Notes: generated by a model not told the origin, from the sequence alone. Counted from the first letter of the stretch, positions 12,467-23,450 are shown. The stretch is DNA of 64,000 nt from Salvelinus alpinus (GCF_045679555.1 NC_092099.1:12086576-12150575); one strand, 5' to 3'. Translations and numbers: made by a program.

Positions 12467-12560
12467 ACTGTGAACAACAATACATTTGTTGTTGATTAAA
12501 CCTTTCTGTTGAAACTTTTAAGGCCCCAGTGTGTCTTCCTTCTTATCTCTAATCTACTGG

Positions 12561-12681
12561 GATGCATCCAAAATGGGACCCTATTCCCTATATAGTGCAC
12601 CACATTTGACCAGGGCCCATAGGAATCTAGGTCCTGGTCAAAAGTAGTGCACTATATAGGGAATAGGGTGCCATTTGGGAC
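12561..12681. repeat. Palindromic MITE, copy 2 (best preserved)
   Basis: Near-perfect hairpin: TGGGACCCTATTCCCTATAT pairs with the right arm ATATAGGGAATAGGGTGCCA. The inner arms TAGTGCACCACATTTGACCAGG and CCTGGTCAAAAGTAGTGCACTA also pair, with a short central loop. Confidence 0.85.
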
Positions 12682-13337
12682 TTAACGCTAATATCTGCTA
12701 CTAGGAAGCTGGCAGCGCTTTTAACCATGGCTCAATAATAGGCTCATTATACTGTAGGTGTTAGGTCAGGGCTAGGGGTTAGGCTATGGACGAAGTCCAG
12801 ATAAGACTGGGGCCGGGACAACAAATCTCTTGACAACAAACGATTTCACACTAATTTGGTTTATAGAGGCCGTACATGGCTGTATAACTGTCTCAAAGGC
12901 TATTTGCATAATTTGTATGTAACATTTCGATGCCACAACTTAATTGCTTTACTGTATATTTCTATTTTCCCCGCCCACGTCAGAGAAGGGGAGTTTTTTT
13001 TTTTAATGAACATTTGTTAACCTCCCCAAGGCAACCACTCCAGTGTAATTAACAACTCCTCATGGGGCCCAATCTGAGTTAGGCTGAGCAACACTTCAGC
13101 ACCTCTGCACAGCGGTAGGCAGCAAGGCACTCCGAGGCAGGCACACTAAGCCAGCAGCAATCAGCCAGGCTCACACCTTTGGGCAGCTACAGGGCCTGGA
13201 CAGACAGATCTGGACATATGGGGATAAGATAGCCACACAGGGACCAGGGCTGCCATTACAGGGTGAGATGGTTTAAAATAATGGCCTAATGGAGACGTTA
13301 TCTGACTGGGCTTGCTGTGGCTCTAAGAGGTAGAGCA
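12682..13337. other. Intergenic, no recognised features
   Basis: Unique-looking sequence. A T-run is present at about 12995-13004. Nothing coding was supported. Confidence 0.5.
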
Positions 13338-13558
13338 TTTTTCATTTAACCTTTATTTAACTAGGCAAGTCAGTTAAGAACAAATTCTTATTTTACAATG
13401 ACGTCCTACCCCGGCCTAACCCGGACCAATTGTGCACCACCCTATGGGACTCCCGATCACAGCCAGTTATGATACAGCCCAGGATCAAACCAGGGTCTGT
13501 AGTGATGCCTCTAGCACTGAGATGCAGTGCCTTAGACCGCTGCGCCACTCGGGAGCCA
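13338..13558 (-). mobile_element. tRNA-derived SINE (HpaI-type), full length
   Basis: On the minus strand it begins GGCTCCCGAGTGGCGCAGCG at about 13558, a tRNA-like head with an A box (GTGGCGCAGCGG) and a B box (GGTTTGATCC). It then runs through the body characteristic of the salmonid HpaI family to a LINE-type tail (TTAAATAAAGGTTAAATGAAA) at 13338. It depends on LINE enzymes for movement. No clear target duplication was found. Confidence 0.9.
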
Positions 13559-13669
13559 CTGCATGATCAGTGCCCCTCACCATGGAGACAGCCATGGGTT
13601 TAATGCTTTTTTTTCGTTTGTCTCCTGTACCATCAGGGACACACTGTAACACAGAAAGGATTGCAATTC

Positions 13670-14098
13670 TGACATTGTTACGGGATTTTTGTGTTTAATT
13701 ACTAAAATATGTATACATTTGACTTAGAATTATAACTAAACAGAATACTACTATATTACTGTAAGAATGAATCTTATTATAATCATAATGTTGAATGTTA
13801 TGTGTTCCTTGTTAGAAAGAATGGGTTTATCTTCAGACAGGCTAGAATGATGTCTCTACCCAGGGAGGGGAAAGACCTTGGGTTGGTTGCAGATAGTTTA
13901 ACAGGTGGCAGACAGTAATGAGAACTCTAACTATACTGCCATTGTATCCGAGAGGAGGATGGACATTAAAACCTATGACATCATCTTTATTATATAACCT
14001 GATGTAAAATGTATTATGATCAGTACTCTCGAGAATAAACGCTATTGATTGATTGATTTTAAGACTGGTTTCTGTCCATTTAATGCTGAATTATTACA
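13670..14098 (+). mobile_element. Solo LTR with AATTC target duplication
   Basis: 429-bp segment starting TGACATTGTTACGGG and ending TGAATTATTACA, bounded by exact 5-bp duplications AATTC at 13665-13669 and 14099-14103. It contains a TATATAA at 13991 and an AATAAA at 14034, in the order TATA then polyadenylation signal expected for a + strand LTR. A solo LTR arises by recombination between the two LTRs of a provirus. No internal retroviral sequence remains. Confidence 0.8.
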
Positions 14099-14277
14099 AA
14101 TTCTTATGTATGGGCAGAGTGTTTTAATTGAATTGGTTGATAAACATAGGAAATAAAATTCCTTTAATAGACATGCCTGCTTTGGAAAAGCCTCAATACT
14201 CACACGATTCATGGACCGTTATACACCAGCTTCCGTGGTTGTGATTATAGAGACATTTCACATCCATTGTCCCGAAT

Positions 14278-14515
14278 CATATCAAAATAAAATCAAACGT
14301 TATTTGTCAAATGCTTCATAAACAACAGGTGTAGACGAACTATGAAATGCTTACTTACGGGTCCTTTTCCAACAATGCAGAGATAAAGAAAAAAGAAAGT
14401 GACACAAGGAATAAATACACATTGAATAACGAATAAAAATAATGATTAAAAATAACATGGGTATATACAGTACAGGAAGTATGTACCAGTACCGAGTCAA
14501 TGTGCAGGGGTACGA
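14278..14515 (-). mobile_element. 3' end of an L2-type LINE (short fragment)
   Basis: Parallels the 3' end of the longer LINE at 58505-61145: AATCAAA-rich tail, CAACAGGTGTAGAC, TGAAATGCTTACTTAC, CAACAATGCAG, then ACCAGTACCGAGTCAATGTG. The fragment reads 3' to 5' on the + strand, so it is minus oriented, and is heavily 5'-truncated. Confidence 0.8.
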
Positions 14516-14823
14516 AGAACGGGCAGTGTATTAGCTACTACAGCACTCGATGTAACGCTCGTCGTTGGAGGTGAGGACCAAAGCGCAGCGTGATAAGTGT
14601 TCATCATTATATTTATTAAACAAAGAACACTAAACAAAATAACAAAGGAGAACGAAACGCAACAGTTCTGTAAGGTGACATCCACTACACGAAAATAATC
14701 ACCCACAAAACACAATGAAAAACAGGCTACCTAAATATGGCTCCCAATCAGAGACAACGACTGACACCTGCCTCTGATTGAGAACCATACTAGGCCAAAC
14801 ACATAGAAAATGAACAATAGAAC

Positions 14824-15444
14824 TGATAAGGAAATGTGTCTTAATAAATGATTAGAATGTTACACTCCTGAAACCATAAGTCTGAAACCATGTGATTGTA
14901 TGAAATTGACTAGCCATATGATTGTATGAAATTGATTTGAATCATTAGATTATTATAATGCATTTATGTAAGTGTTAGAATCATTCGATTATTATAATAC
15001 TGTGTGATGGTTTTAGTCAGGGGAATAATAATATATCCGGGAGTATGGTTCTTAGTCAGAATCAATGTTTTGGGGACAATGTGTCTAGTATTTTGATAAC
15101 AGACTGTCTGTCTGCGCCAGATTCGGGGCGACCTTGGCTGGGACACTGAGAACTTCCCAGTCCCAGGTCTCTCCCTATCTTAGGGGAGGGCAGGAAGACG
15201 CTATTCTCACCCCTAAACTCTATTGGCGGGCGGATTTGATGGTTTGTGTGGAAGTATGTGTGTCACTATAAATTGAAGGTCTTTGTACTGTGCACGTCAG
15301 AACGTTCCGTGAATAAACGTTTAACTTTTGTAGACTGGGCCTCGGTCTGTTTTATTTCTATCAGTATCTTACAAATCCTGATAGCGCAGACTGAGTAAAC
15401 AAATTGAATTGGTTAATGAACAGGAGAACATAATTCTCTTATCA
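14824..15444 (+). repeat. 5' LTR of the provirus
   Basis: 621 bp with TGATAAG...CTTATCA termini. TATAAAT at 15267 and AATAAA at 15312 mark a plausible U3 promoter and R-region polyadenylation signal. By eye it differs from the 3' LTR at about 11 of 621 positions. Confidence 0.93.
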
Positions 15445-15446
15445 AT

Positions 15447-15463
15447 TGGTCCTTCGAGCCGGA
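15447..15463 (+). promoter_or_regulatory. Primer binding site, tRNA-Tyr type
   Basis: TGGTCCTTCGAGCCGGA begins two bases after the 5' LTR. It is the complement of the 3' end of vertebrate tRNA-Tyr including CCA (TCCGGCTCGAAGGACCA, recalled). This is where minus-strand DNA synthesis would start. Confidence 0.8.
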
Positions 15464-17307
15464 TTCCAACATCTGTCACTGCCGTCCGAAGGTACCACAC
15501 CGAAAACCGTGCACGGGCGGGTCATTGACCCGTAAGATAAAGACCTGTCCCCTGACATTGGGGCTCTAGAACAGGCCGGTATATGTATCTAAGGTCATCA
15601 GAGACGGTGACGGAATCTAACCAACATTGCTTTACCCAGTCTACGAGACGAAGGTCAGTAAATCTATATTCACGCATTTGGGGATTTGACGCTTGGGCTA
15701 CATTCAGACATATATTTGATTGTTTTTGGTGAAGTTGAGGTGTTGATTTTAAATTCCCGTAGGGCATTCTTACCCGGTGACCTATCTTTAGAATTTTGTG
15801 TAGAGAAAAGTTTTAAAGGCAAAAAAGTATTCTATGCAAATGGAAGGTAGGAATTGGGTGTAGAGCCGCCTAGGCAACAGTATAAGGGGGTCCGTGACTG
15901 ACACCAGGTATCTGTAGTACCAATCTAAACTAAAGAATATTAGAGAATATATTACAAGGTCCGTAAATGACTCGAGGTATCAGTGACACCAAGACTATCA
16001 GTGGACACTACACTACCCATATAAACTAAAGGAAGCACACACATAGAATAAGAAGATAATTATTTGCGTGTGAGAGATATATTTTTCAGTCAATAGTGAC
16101 ATAAGAGATCAGAGTTTTAAGCACACACATTGAATAAGAAGATCATTATTTGCGTGTGAGATAGATATATTTTTCAGTCAAAAGTCATAAGGAGAAACTA
16201 AGAATAAGTAGAACTTATAGTTGTATAAAGTGTGAGATCTAAATAATGTATCAGGATTCATACAAATAATTATTGTAAAATTCTAATAATCGAAAATAGA
16301 TAGGGGAAGATATGGTCCTTTGAGGTTTGGACAGGACAGGACATATTTTAAGCCAATAGGGCAGGAAAATACATTGAGATAGAAAAATAGTGATTTTATA
16401 AGCATTAAGATTATTTATGAAAAGAAATAAGTTGCAGTTCTTAGGGATGGTAAATTACTGTAGATAATGTAACCCACACTATGCAACATATATTAAATAA
16501 TTGATGAGACTGATTTTAAGGCTAACCCATGTTATTGTTAGATAAAATACAGTGGACTCCTGAAGGAGAGATTTCATTAGTACAGAAAGCATATGATATG
16601 GTTAGCATATAATTTTGGCCTCATTTGATCATTAGAAGATTTTTATTTACATAGTATAAAGTGGACGGGGATATATGACATCTGTGGTGATTCAGGATTA
16701 TTGATAGGATCGAGATAACCTTATTTAACCTATGTAAGGACTTTAGAAATTGCCACCATAGACATGTTTTTTTAATCCAGGAGTTCAGATAAAGCCAAAC
16801 AGTGAGACACTTAGTTAATGTTTGGAAACAACACATAGTTGTTACGGACTGTTATGAGACAGAGCTACAGACAGATAGGGGAAAGGGCAGACAGAGGGGC
16901 CCTCCCCGCTTAGACCTTGAAGGTTTGAGAGAGTTGGCTTCTGGAAATAAGGTGTTAACCACGGAAGCATTGCCAGAAATTATTCGGCACAATAAAAAAG
17001 GAGACCATACAAAGCAGCACAGATAACTCTTAAAGTAGATAAGACACTTGACAGAGAATTGTTAGATTTGCGCCAGTATTGATACAAGTGCGGAGCCATG
17101 TATCAAAGGGGGGATGGCATAGGACACTTTGTGGCCTATTAGATAATAATAATTTAAAAAAATGTTTTTTTATATATATAGCGTTCCCAACTTACTTGGC
17201 GGACACGAGTATGGTAACTGAAATATTAGGTCAAGATGTTATTCCTAGAGTTGGGTTACTAGGATAATAATGGATGGCATTCTAGCTAATCAGATAGAAC
17301 AAATAGA
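15464..17307 (+). other. Proviral leader and unrecognised internal region
   Basis: AT-rich, with stops in all frames over most of its length. I found no major homology region, zinc knuckle, protease DTG or RT YxDD. A direct repeat lies at 16034-16191. A short + frame at 16802-17026 might be a decayed pol or gag scrap but has no motif I can name. Confidence 0.55.
16034..16191 (+). repeat. Direct repeat in the proviral leader (2 units)
   Basis: AGCACACACATAGAATAAGA at 16034 recurs with small changes at 16120. Each unit of about 75-86 bases continues through TTATTTGCGTGTGAGA and ATATTTTTCAGTCAA. Confidence 0.85.
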
Positions 17308-17610
17308 ATGACAGAGGTTCTAGTAGAACACATTAGAAGACTATTTATTAACCAAACCCGTATGTCAAAGGTTTTATGTCCTACAAGGGAACTACAGAAG
17401 GAGATTACCCACGGGATTGGGCCAGGAGACGGGGTCTGGGTCCAATCACTAAAGAAAAAGGACTGGAAGCAGCCACGGTGGGAGGGACCATACCAAGTAC
17501 TCCTGGTGACAGCTTTCGCCGTGAGAATAGCTGAGAGAACTACCTGGATTCATATCACACATTGCAAGAGGGTAAGACACACTGACACTGCCGAACCATC
17601 ACAGAGTTAA
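17308..17610 (+). pseudogene. Remnant of retroviral pol: integrase C-terminal domain
   Basis: About 100 residues. The part from H-G-I-G-P-G-D through R-W-E-G-P-Y-Q-V-L-L and W-I-H-I-T-H-C-K matches the SH3-like C-terminal DNA-binding (GPY/F) domain of gamma/epsilon-type integrases. The catalytic core (DDE) and everything upstream are absent. It stops just before the env-like region, the normal order for a provirus. Confidence 0.82.
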
Positions 17611-17711
17611 GGAGAAGAACCGTAACTAATAGGGCTCAGGGGTTAACTCTCTAACGAAGATTTCCCTGACCCCGTCCTCCCATCACTGTGTACGTTCATA
17701 GAAGTGGAAGT

Positions 17712-20708
17712 ATGGTCTGGCCTCTGACTGCTGATATGTTTTCCGGGAAAGGGTGGGGCTTTACAGGGGTGCTGGTTGGTCTGAGCTGTCTTATTGTGGG
17801 AGCCATATTCCTAATACACCACGCCCCACCTGAGTATGCAGAAGGTGGTAACTTGACCCATGGTTTCGATGATGAGAATTTTGTATTAACCAAGCATAAG
17901 AGATCCCTTGATCTGAATAGACAGGAAGTTAGAGTGGAGATTGGGAAGGATGTCTCAATGGAGTTTTATGTAGACCAAATGGGGTCTCTGACTCCTTGGC
18001 AGTCTAGGACTATGAGCCATTATGGAATATATCTATGTAGGTCCCCGTGTAGTTCGTGGACACAGGTCATAGCCCACACGGAGAGAGAGGGCTACATAAA
18101 TCCATACACTCAGTATGGGAGGAGGTGGAGTATAGTGAAGGTGAGGGATTTTGACTGCAATCCGGAGAGAGAGATGTATTGCATAAAGATACGCCTTACC
18201 CTTAAAAAGGTAAGGAAAGAGGATCTAGGGTTATGGTATGTTGGATTCGACCAGTTTTCGGTCGATACCCTAGTACGGTTCCGGGTAGAGGAGGTTAGGG
18301 CAGGTGATAGCTATATCTTCAGCCAGGATACAAGCAGAGCACCTGACACAACAGACACTGACAGCAGAATAGTCCAGAGCCAAGGGCCGGTGAGGATAGT
18401 GAAGACGAAAGACCTGAAGGAAGTGATTGAGGTGGAAACTGGTTATGGGGATTCTAACCTTTGGTTGGAATGGATTCAGTATACAGCCAGATCAGTAGCG
18501 AAAGAAGAATGTTATGCCTGTGCTACAGCCAAACCACAGCTGACCACCATCCCCTTTCCATTTGATGGAATTGATACACCCAGGGGAATGGCCTGTATGG
18601 TAAAGCTGTTCATGAAGGCAGGGAAGCCAGATAATGACAGTTGCATTGATCTGCATTACCTTTATCCCCATGTGCCCATCACCTCCAGACTTCCCCCTTT
18701 CACAGTTGCAGGAGGACACTATTATTGTATGGCCCGACGCATCACAAACGTCTTGGGACGTAGGGGAAGTAGGGACATGTAATAGGACAGAGGACGTTAC
18801 AGCTGACAATACAATGAGGGACATGACTGGGTGGTTGACTTCCGAGGATTTTAGTAAGATAAAAAGGCCCAGAGCGGATGTCTGGTGGTTATGTGGAGGG
18901 ATGAAGCTGTGGCCTAACCTGCCAACAAATTGGACCGGTGTATGTACACTGGTGCAGTTAGTCATGCCCTTCACCCTTATCCTACACAAACACCTAGTGC
19001 CAGGTGGAAGAGTAAGACGGAGTGCTCCGTCAGGATCTTTTGACAGTAGAGTTTACATTGATAGCATTGGAGTTCCAAGGGGGGTGCCTGATGAGTTCAA
19101 AGCTAGGAATCAGATATGGGCTGGATTGGAATCAAGTATCTTCTGGTGGTCGACGCTCAATAAAAATTTTGATTGGATTAACCTCTCTGGGATAGGCTGG
19201 ACGCTTGCGTCCCACTTGGCCAATAAGCCAGGGAAAATGTAGAGCGCCAAATTCAAAAAAATGATATAAAGCATAAGCATAAGATGCTATTATCTGATGA
19301 TAGCACAACAGTAAACAAAGAGAGTGTAGCATATTTCAACCCTGCAGGCGCAACACAAAACACAGAAATAAAATATAAATCATGCCTTACCTTTGACAAA
19401 TTTCTTTTGTTGGCATTCCAATATGTCCCATAAACATCACAAATTGTCCTTTTGTTCGATTAATTTCGTCCATATATGTCCAAAATGTCCATTTATTTGG
19501 CGCGTTTGATCCAGAAAAAAACAGCTTCCAATTTGCGCAACGTCACTACAAAATATCTAAAGAATTACCTCTAAACTTTGCCAAAACATTTCAAACTACT
19601 TTTGTAATACAACTGAAGGTATTTGTAAACGTTAATAATCGATCAAATTGAAGACGGGTCTATCTGTTTTCAATACAGGAGGACAAAAAACTAACGATAC
19701 TTTTCTAGTTTTGTGCAACTCTCAAACAGTACACATAACGTTACACTAATTCCAGATGGCCGTTCTTCTTCATTGCACAAAGGGATAACCTCAACCTATT
19801 TCCAAAGACTGGTGACATCCAGTGGAAGCGGTAGGAACTGCAAACAGGTTGATTAGAAATCTAGTATCCCAATGAAAACTCATTGAACAGACGGTGACCT
19901 CAAAAAAAAAAATCTGAATGGTTAGTCCTTGGGGTTTTGCCTGCTACATAAGTTCTGTGATACTCACAGACATGATTCAAACAGTTTTAGAAACTTCAGA
20001 GTGTTTTCTATCCAAATATACTAATAATATGCATATCTTATATTCTGGGGATGAGTAGAAGGAAGTTGAAATTGGGCACGCTATTTATCCAAAAGTGAAA
20101 ATGCTGCCCCCTATCCTAGAGAAGTTAATTATATCTACTATAATCAACAGCGTTTCATCAACTACACTAGGGATGCAATCAAAGGTTTGGCGGAACAAAC
20201 CGCCGCCACGAGTTTGATGGTGTGGCAGAACAGGATTGCATTGGATATGTTATTGGCTGAAAAGGGTGGCGTGTGCGTCATATTCGGAGCGGAATGTTGT
20301 ACATTTATCCCCAATAACACAGCTCCAGACGGATCAGTGACCAAGGCCCTGGCTGGGTTAACCACCTTAGCTCAAGAATTGGCCGAGAACTCTGGGGTAG
20401 ATAATTCTCTAACAAATTGGTTTGATAGTGTGTTTGGGAAATGGAAAAATGTCATAATCACTGTGTTGTGGGCAACCTTCACCCGTATGAGTGTTTTGGT
20501 TCTGTGTGGGTGTTGTTTGGTCCCTTGTGTGAAAGTTTTGCTTATCAGGACTCTGGAGAGGTCCTTGACGCAACAGATGGTGAGGTACGGACCGATTTCG
20601 AGCTCTGGCCTGTGTGATGACGAGTACGGGTCTCAAGGTCTAACAGATGGCTCCGTTTCTTTCAACTACGAGGAGCCTAGGCTGGATGAAACTGTATTTG
20701 ATGGTTAA
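17712..20708 (+). pseudogene. Broken retroviral envelope gene
   Basis: The first ATG is at 17712; an upstream extension would need a GTG start. A hydrophobic stretch at roughly residues 18-35 could be a signal or anchor segment. The surface-subunit region reads to a stop at 18782, with a change of frame around 18.7 kb. The second frame carries a furin-type R-V-R-R site (19009-19020) and ends at 19242, inside a MITE at 19182-20124. Past the MITE the transmembrane subunit shows a coiled-coil-like part, a CX6CC motif (C at 20274, CC at 20295-20300), a hydrophobic membrane span, then a cytoplasmic tail ending at 20708. In intact class I retroviruses this protein mediates entry; here the frame change and insertion prevent a full product. 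Confidence 0.85.
19182..20124. mobile_element. TTAA-flanked non-autonomous transposon (piggyBac-like MITE)
   Basis: 943 bp with TTAA at both borders (19178-19181 and 20125-20128). Diverged terminal inverted repeats: CCTCTCTGGGATAGG on the left against CTTCTCTAGGATAGG on the right's complement. No transposase is present. The TTAA duplication is the signature of piggyBac-type transposition. It interrupts the proviral env and so is younger than the provirus. Confidence 0.8.
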
Positions 20709-20888
20709 AGACTGTATTTTTATGAAGCTTGTAACGGAAGTGTTACAATTGGATATAGGCCTATAACAGTCATGGATGAATATCACATTTACATACATGT
20801 ATTGGTTTGTATTAATCTTGAATACTAGTTATGTTTCCATGTAGTATATTAGGTTTCAGTGTGTATTATTTAGTCATTTAGGGTGGAT

Positions 20889-21509
20889 TGATAAGGAAAT
20901 GTGTCTTAATAAATGATTACAATGTTACACTCCTGAAACCATAAGTCTGAAACCATGTGATTGTATGAAATTGACTAGCCATATGATTGTATGAAATTGA
21001 TTTGAATCATTAGATTATTATAATGCATTTATGTAAGTGTTAGAATCATTCAATTATTATAATACTGTGTGATGGTTTTAGTCAGGGGAATAATAATATA
21101 TCCGGGAGTATAGTTCTTAGTCAGAATCAATGTTTTGGGGACAATGTGTCTAGTATTTTGATAACAGACTGTCTGTCTGAGCCAGATTCGGGGCGACCTT
21201 GGCTGGGACACTGAGAACTTCCCAGTCCCAGGTCTCTCCCTATCTTAGGGGGGTTCAGGAAGACGCTATTCTCACCCCTAAACTCTATTGGCGGGCGGAT
21301 TTTATGGTTTGTGTGGAAGTATGTGTGTCACTATAAATTGAAGGTCTTTGTACTGTGCACGTCAGAACGTTCCGTGAATAAACGTTTAACTTTTGTAGAC
21401 TGGGCCTCGGTCTGTTTTATTTCTATCAGTATCTTACAAATCCTGATAGCGCAGACTGAGTAAACAAATTGAATTGGTTAATGTACAGGAGATCGTAATT
21501 CTCTTATCA
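20889..21509 (+). repeat. 3' LTR of the provirus
   Basis: 621 bp, same length and ends as the 5' LTR. About 11 substitutions and no indels separate the two (for example a GAGGGC to GGGTTC cluster near 21249). The base just upstream of it is purine-poor, so the polypurine tract looks weak or decayed. Confidence 0.93.
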
Positions 21510-21806
21510 AGAACAAAACATTGAAAAACCAACATAGAATGCCCACCCCAACTCACGCCCTGACCAAACTAAAATACAGACATAACATAGGAACTAAGGT
21601 CAGAACGTGACACTCGACTACTACATTCACCATCCTCTTTCCCACATAGAAATAACTAGATGCTTGCTTCTTTTTATAACACGTGCCGCTATTCACATGA
21701 TTCATTTTCTTTTCTTCCAAATATCAAGTGGGTGTAATGACTACTGTATGGCAAGACGAAAACATCCTCACGATTTAATGCACGGGAGGAAGGCCACGGT
21801 CCTATA

Positions 21807-22446
21807 CAGTGGCTTGTGAAAGTATTCACCACCCTTGGCATTTTTCCTATTTTTTTTCCTTACAACCTGGAATTAAAATATATTTTTTTGCGGGGGGGTT
21901 TGTATCATTTGATTTACACAACATGCCTAACACTTTGAAGATGCAAAATATGTTTTATTGTGGAACAAACAAGAAATAAGACCCCCAAAAAAGAAAACTT
22001 GAGCGTGCATAACTATTCAACCCCCCCCCCCCCCCCACCCAAGTCAATACTTTGTAGAGCCACCTTTTGTAGCAATTACAGCTGCAAGTCTCTTGGGGTA
22101 TGTCTCTATAAGCTTGGCACATCTAGCCGCTGGGATTTTTGCCCATTCTTCAAGGCAAAACTGCTCCAGCTCCTTCAAGTTGGATGGGTTCCACTGGTGT
22201 ACAGCAATCTTTAAGTCACACCACAAATTCTCAATTGGATTGAGGTCTGGGCTTTGACTAGGCCATTCTAAGACATTTAAATGTTTTCCCTTAAACCACT
22301 CGAGTGTTGCTTTAGCAGTATGCTTAGGTTCATTGTCCTGCTGGAAGGTGAAATGAAATTCAAATAAAAATGCATTTAAATTACAGGTTGTAATGCAACA
22401 AAATAGTTAAAACACCAAGGGGGATGAATACTTTTGCGAGACACTG
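21807..22446 (-). mobile_element. Deleted Tc1-like element
   Basis: Terminal repeats CAGTGGCTTGTGAAAGTATT (left) and the complement ending CACTG at 22446, with TA on both sides (21805-21806, 22447-22448). The interior keeps only the C-terminal third of a minus-strand transposase, recognisable by N-L-K-E-L-E-Q-F-C and [12 protein letters not shown] 16-base C-run lies at 22021-22036. Same family as 5492-7082. Confidence 0.9.
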
Positions 22447-22816
22447 TATGTGTTTGTCCTCTCTATCTCCTTGTGTCTGATATATGCTTGATTGTGTGTG
22501 GGTCTGCCAGCCTCTCTCTCCCTGCTGGTGCTCGATATATGGGATTCTATTCAGTCAGAGAAGTGAATCCATTAATGGGGAGAGTGGAGGGATAATCAGT
22601 GCTCTGGATGGCCCCTTTCTTCTCACAGAGGACCAGAGGAGGACGCCTGCCCTTAATTGTTATGGGGACCTGCGCTTCCACTGTGCCCGGAATGAAAAGT
22701 AGCTTTAATTAGAGATGGTGAGGCTAGACTCTGTGGGAGACTGGGGAGACTGATCCATTGCCACAGGAGAGGTGTCTCTCTGTAGTAGTACATCAATTCA
22801 AATGTACAGCACTTGG

Positions 22817-22914
22817 CTGCGTCCCAATTCAAATGGCCTATAGGCCTAGTGCAGTGGGCCCTGGTCAAAAGTAGCACGCTATATAGGGGAATAGGGTTGC
22901 CATTTGGGACACAG
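22817..22914. repeat. Palindromic MITE, copy 3 (eroded)
   Basis: The right arm (GTCAAAAGTAGCACGCTATA, then GGAATAGGGTTGCCATTTGG) is well kept; the left arm is diverged. Confidence 0.7.
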
Positions 22915-22996
22915 CTGCTAGATAACCTGCAATTTACGTGGTTTTGCAATCCTTGGTGCAATCTGGATATTGGCATGTTGAAGGGAAGTGATCATA

Positions 22997-23392
22997 ACGA
23001 GGAGCCTTGTGATAATAGCCATTTAAACAGTAAATCAGTGATGAGGAATAACCTTGTGATAATAGCCATTTAAACAGTAAAACAGTGATTAGGAATAACC
23101 TTGTGATAATAGCCATTTAAACAGTAAAACAGTGATTAGGAATAACCTTGTGATAATAGCCATTTAAACAGTAAAACAGTATGATAATAGCCATTTAAAC
23201 AGTAAAACCGTATGATAATAGCCATTTAAACAGTAAAACAGTATGATAATAGCCATTTAAACAGTAAAACCATATGATAATAGCCATTTAAACAGTAAAA
23301 CCGTATGATAATAGCCATTTAAACAGTAAAACAGTGATTAGGAGGAGGAGCCTTGTGATAATAGCATTTAAACAGTAAAACAATGATTAGGC
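22997..23392. repeat. Minisatellite with two interleaved unit lengths
   Basis: Ten copies of the core GATAATAGCCATTTAAACAG. The first copies are spaced 47 bp (they include GTGATTAGGAATAACCTT), the middle ones 31 bp (lacking that block), and the last is longer again. Array about 395 bp. Confidence 0.92.
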
Positions 23393-23450
23393 AGAGAAGT
23401 TATGCTTCTAACTACAGTTATTGTGTGGTATTCAATCTTCAATCAACAGT

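Larger units (their letters stand above)
14824..21509 (+). mobile_element. Endogenous retrovirus, partly deleted provirus
   Basis: Two 621-bp LTRs, each starting TGATAAGG and ending CTTATCA, are flanked by exact AGAAC duplications (14819-14823 and 21510-21514). Between them lie a primer site, a long AT-rich leader with no recognisable gag, the tail of an integrase, and an env-like gene interrupted by a MITE. The whole is 6.7 kb, or about 5.7 kb without the MITE, so gag, protease, RT, RNase H and most of integrase are missing. The GPY/F integrase end and the CX6CC motif in env place it with class I (gamma/epsilon-like) elements. It cannot replicate by itself. Confidence 0.92.
14551..21612 (-). 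mobile_element. Solo LTR of a second family, split by a provirus
   Basis: Outer ends TGTAACGCTCGTC (14551) and GTCAGAACGTGACA (to 21612) start TG, end CA and are flanked by exact CTCGA duplications at 14546-14550 and 21613-21617. Without the provirus and its 5-bp duplication the LTR is about 371 bp. A TTTATT at 14612 is an AATAAA on the minus strand near that strand's 3' end, so the LTR reads minus. Sequence of this type is frequent in salmonid DNA as far as I recall. Confidence 0.8.

Noticed and set aside
17688..17711. Upstream start of env at 17688
   Set aside because: The codon there is GTG; the first ATG is 17712.
18492..18989. Minus-strand 165-codon open frame
   Set aside because: Antisense shadow of the proviral env; no independent support.
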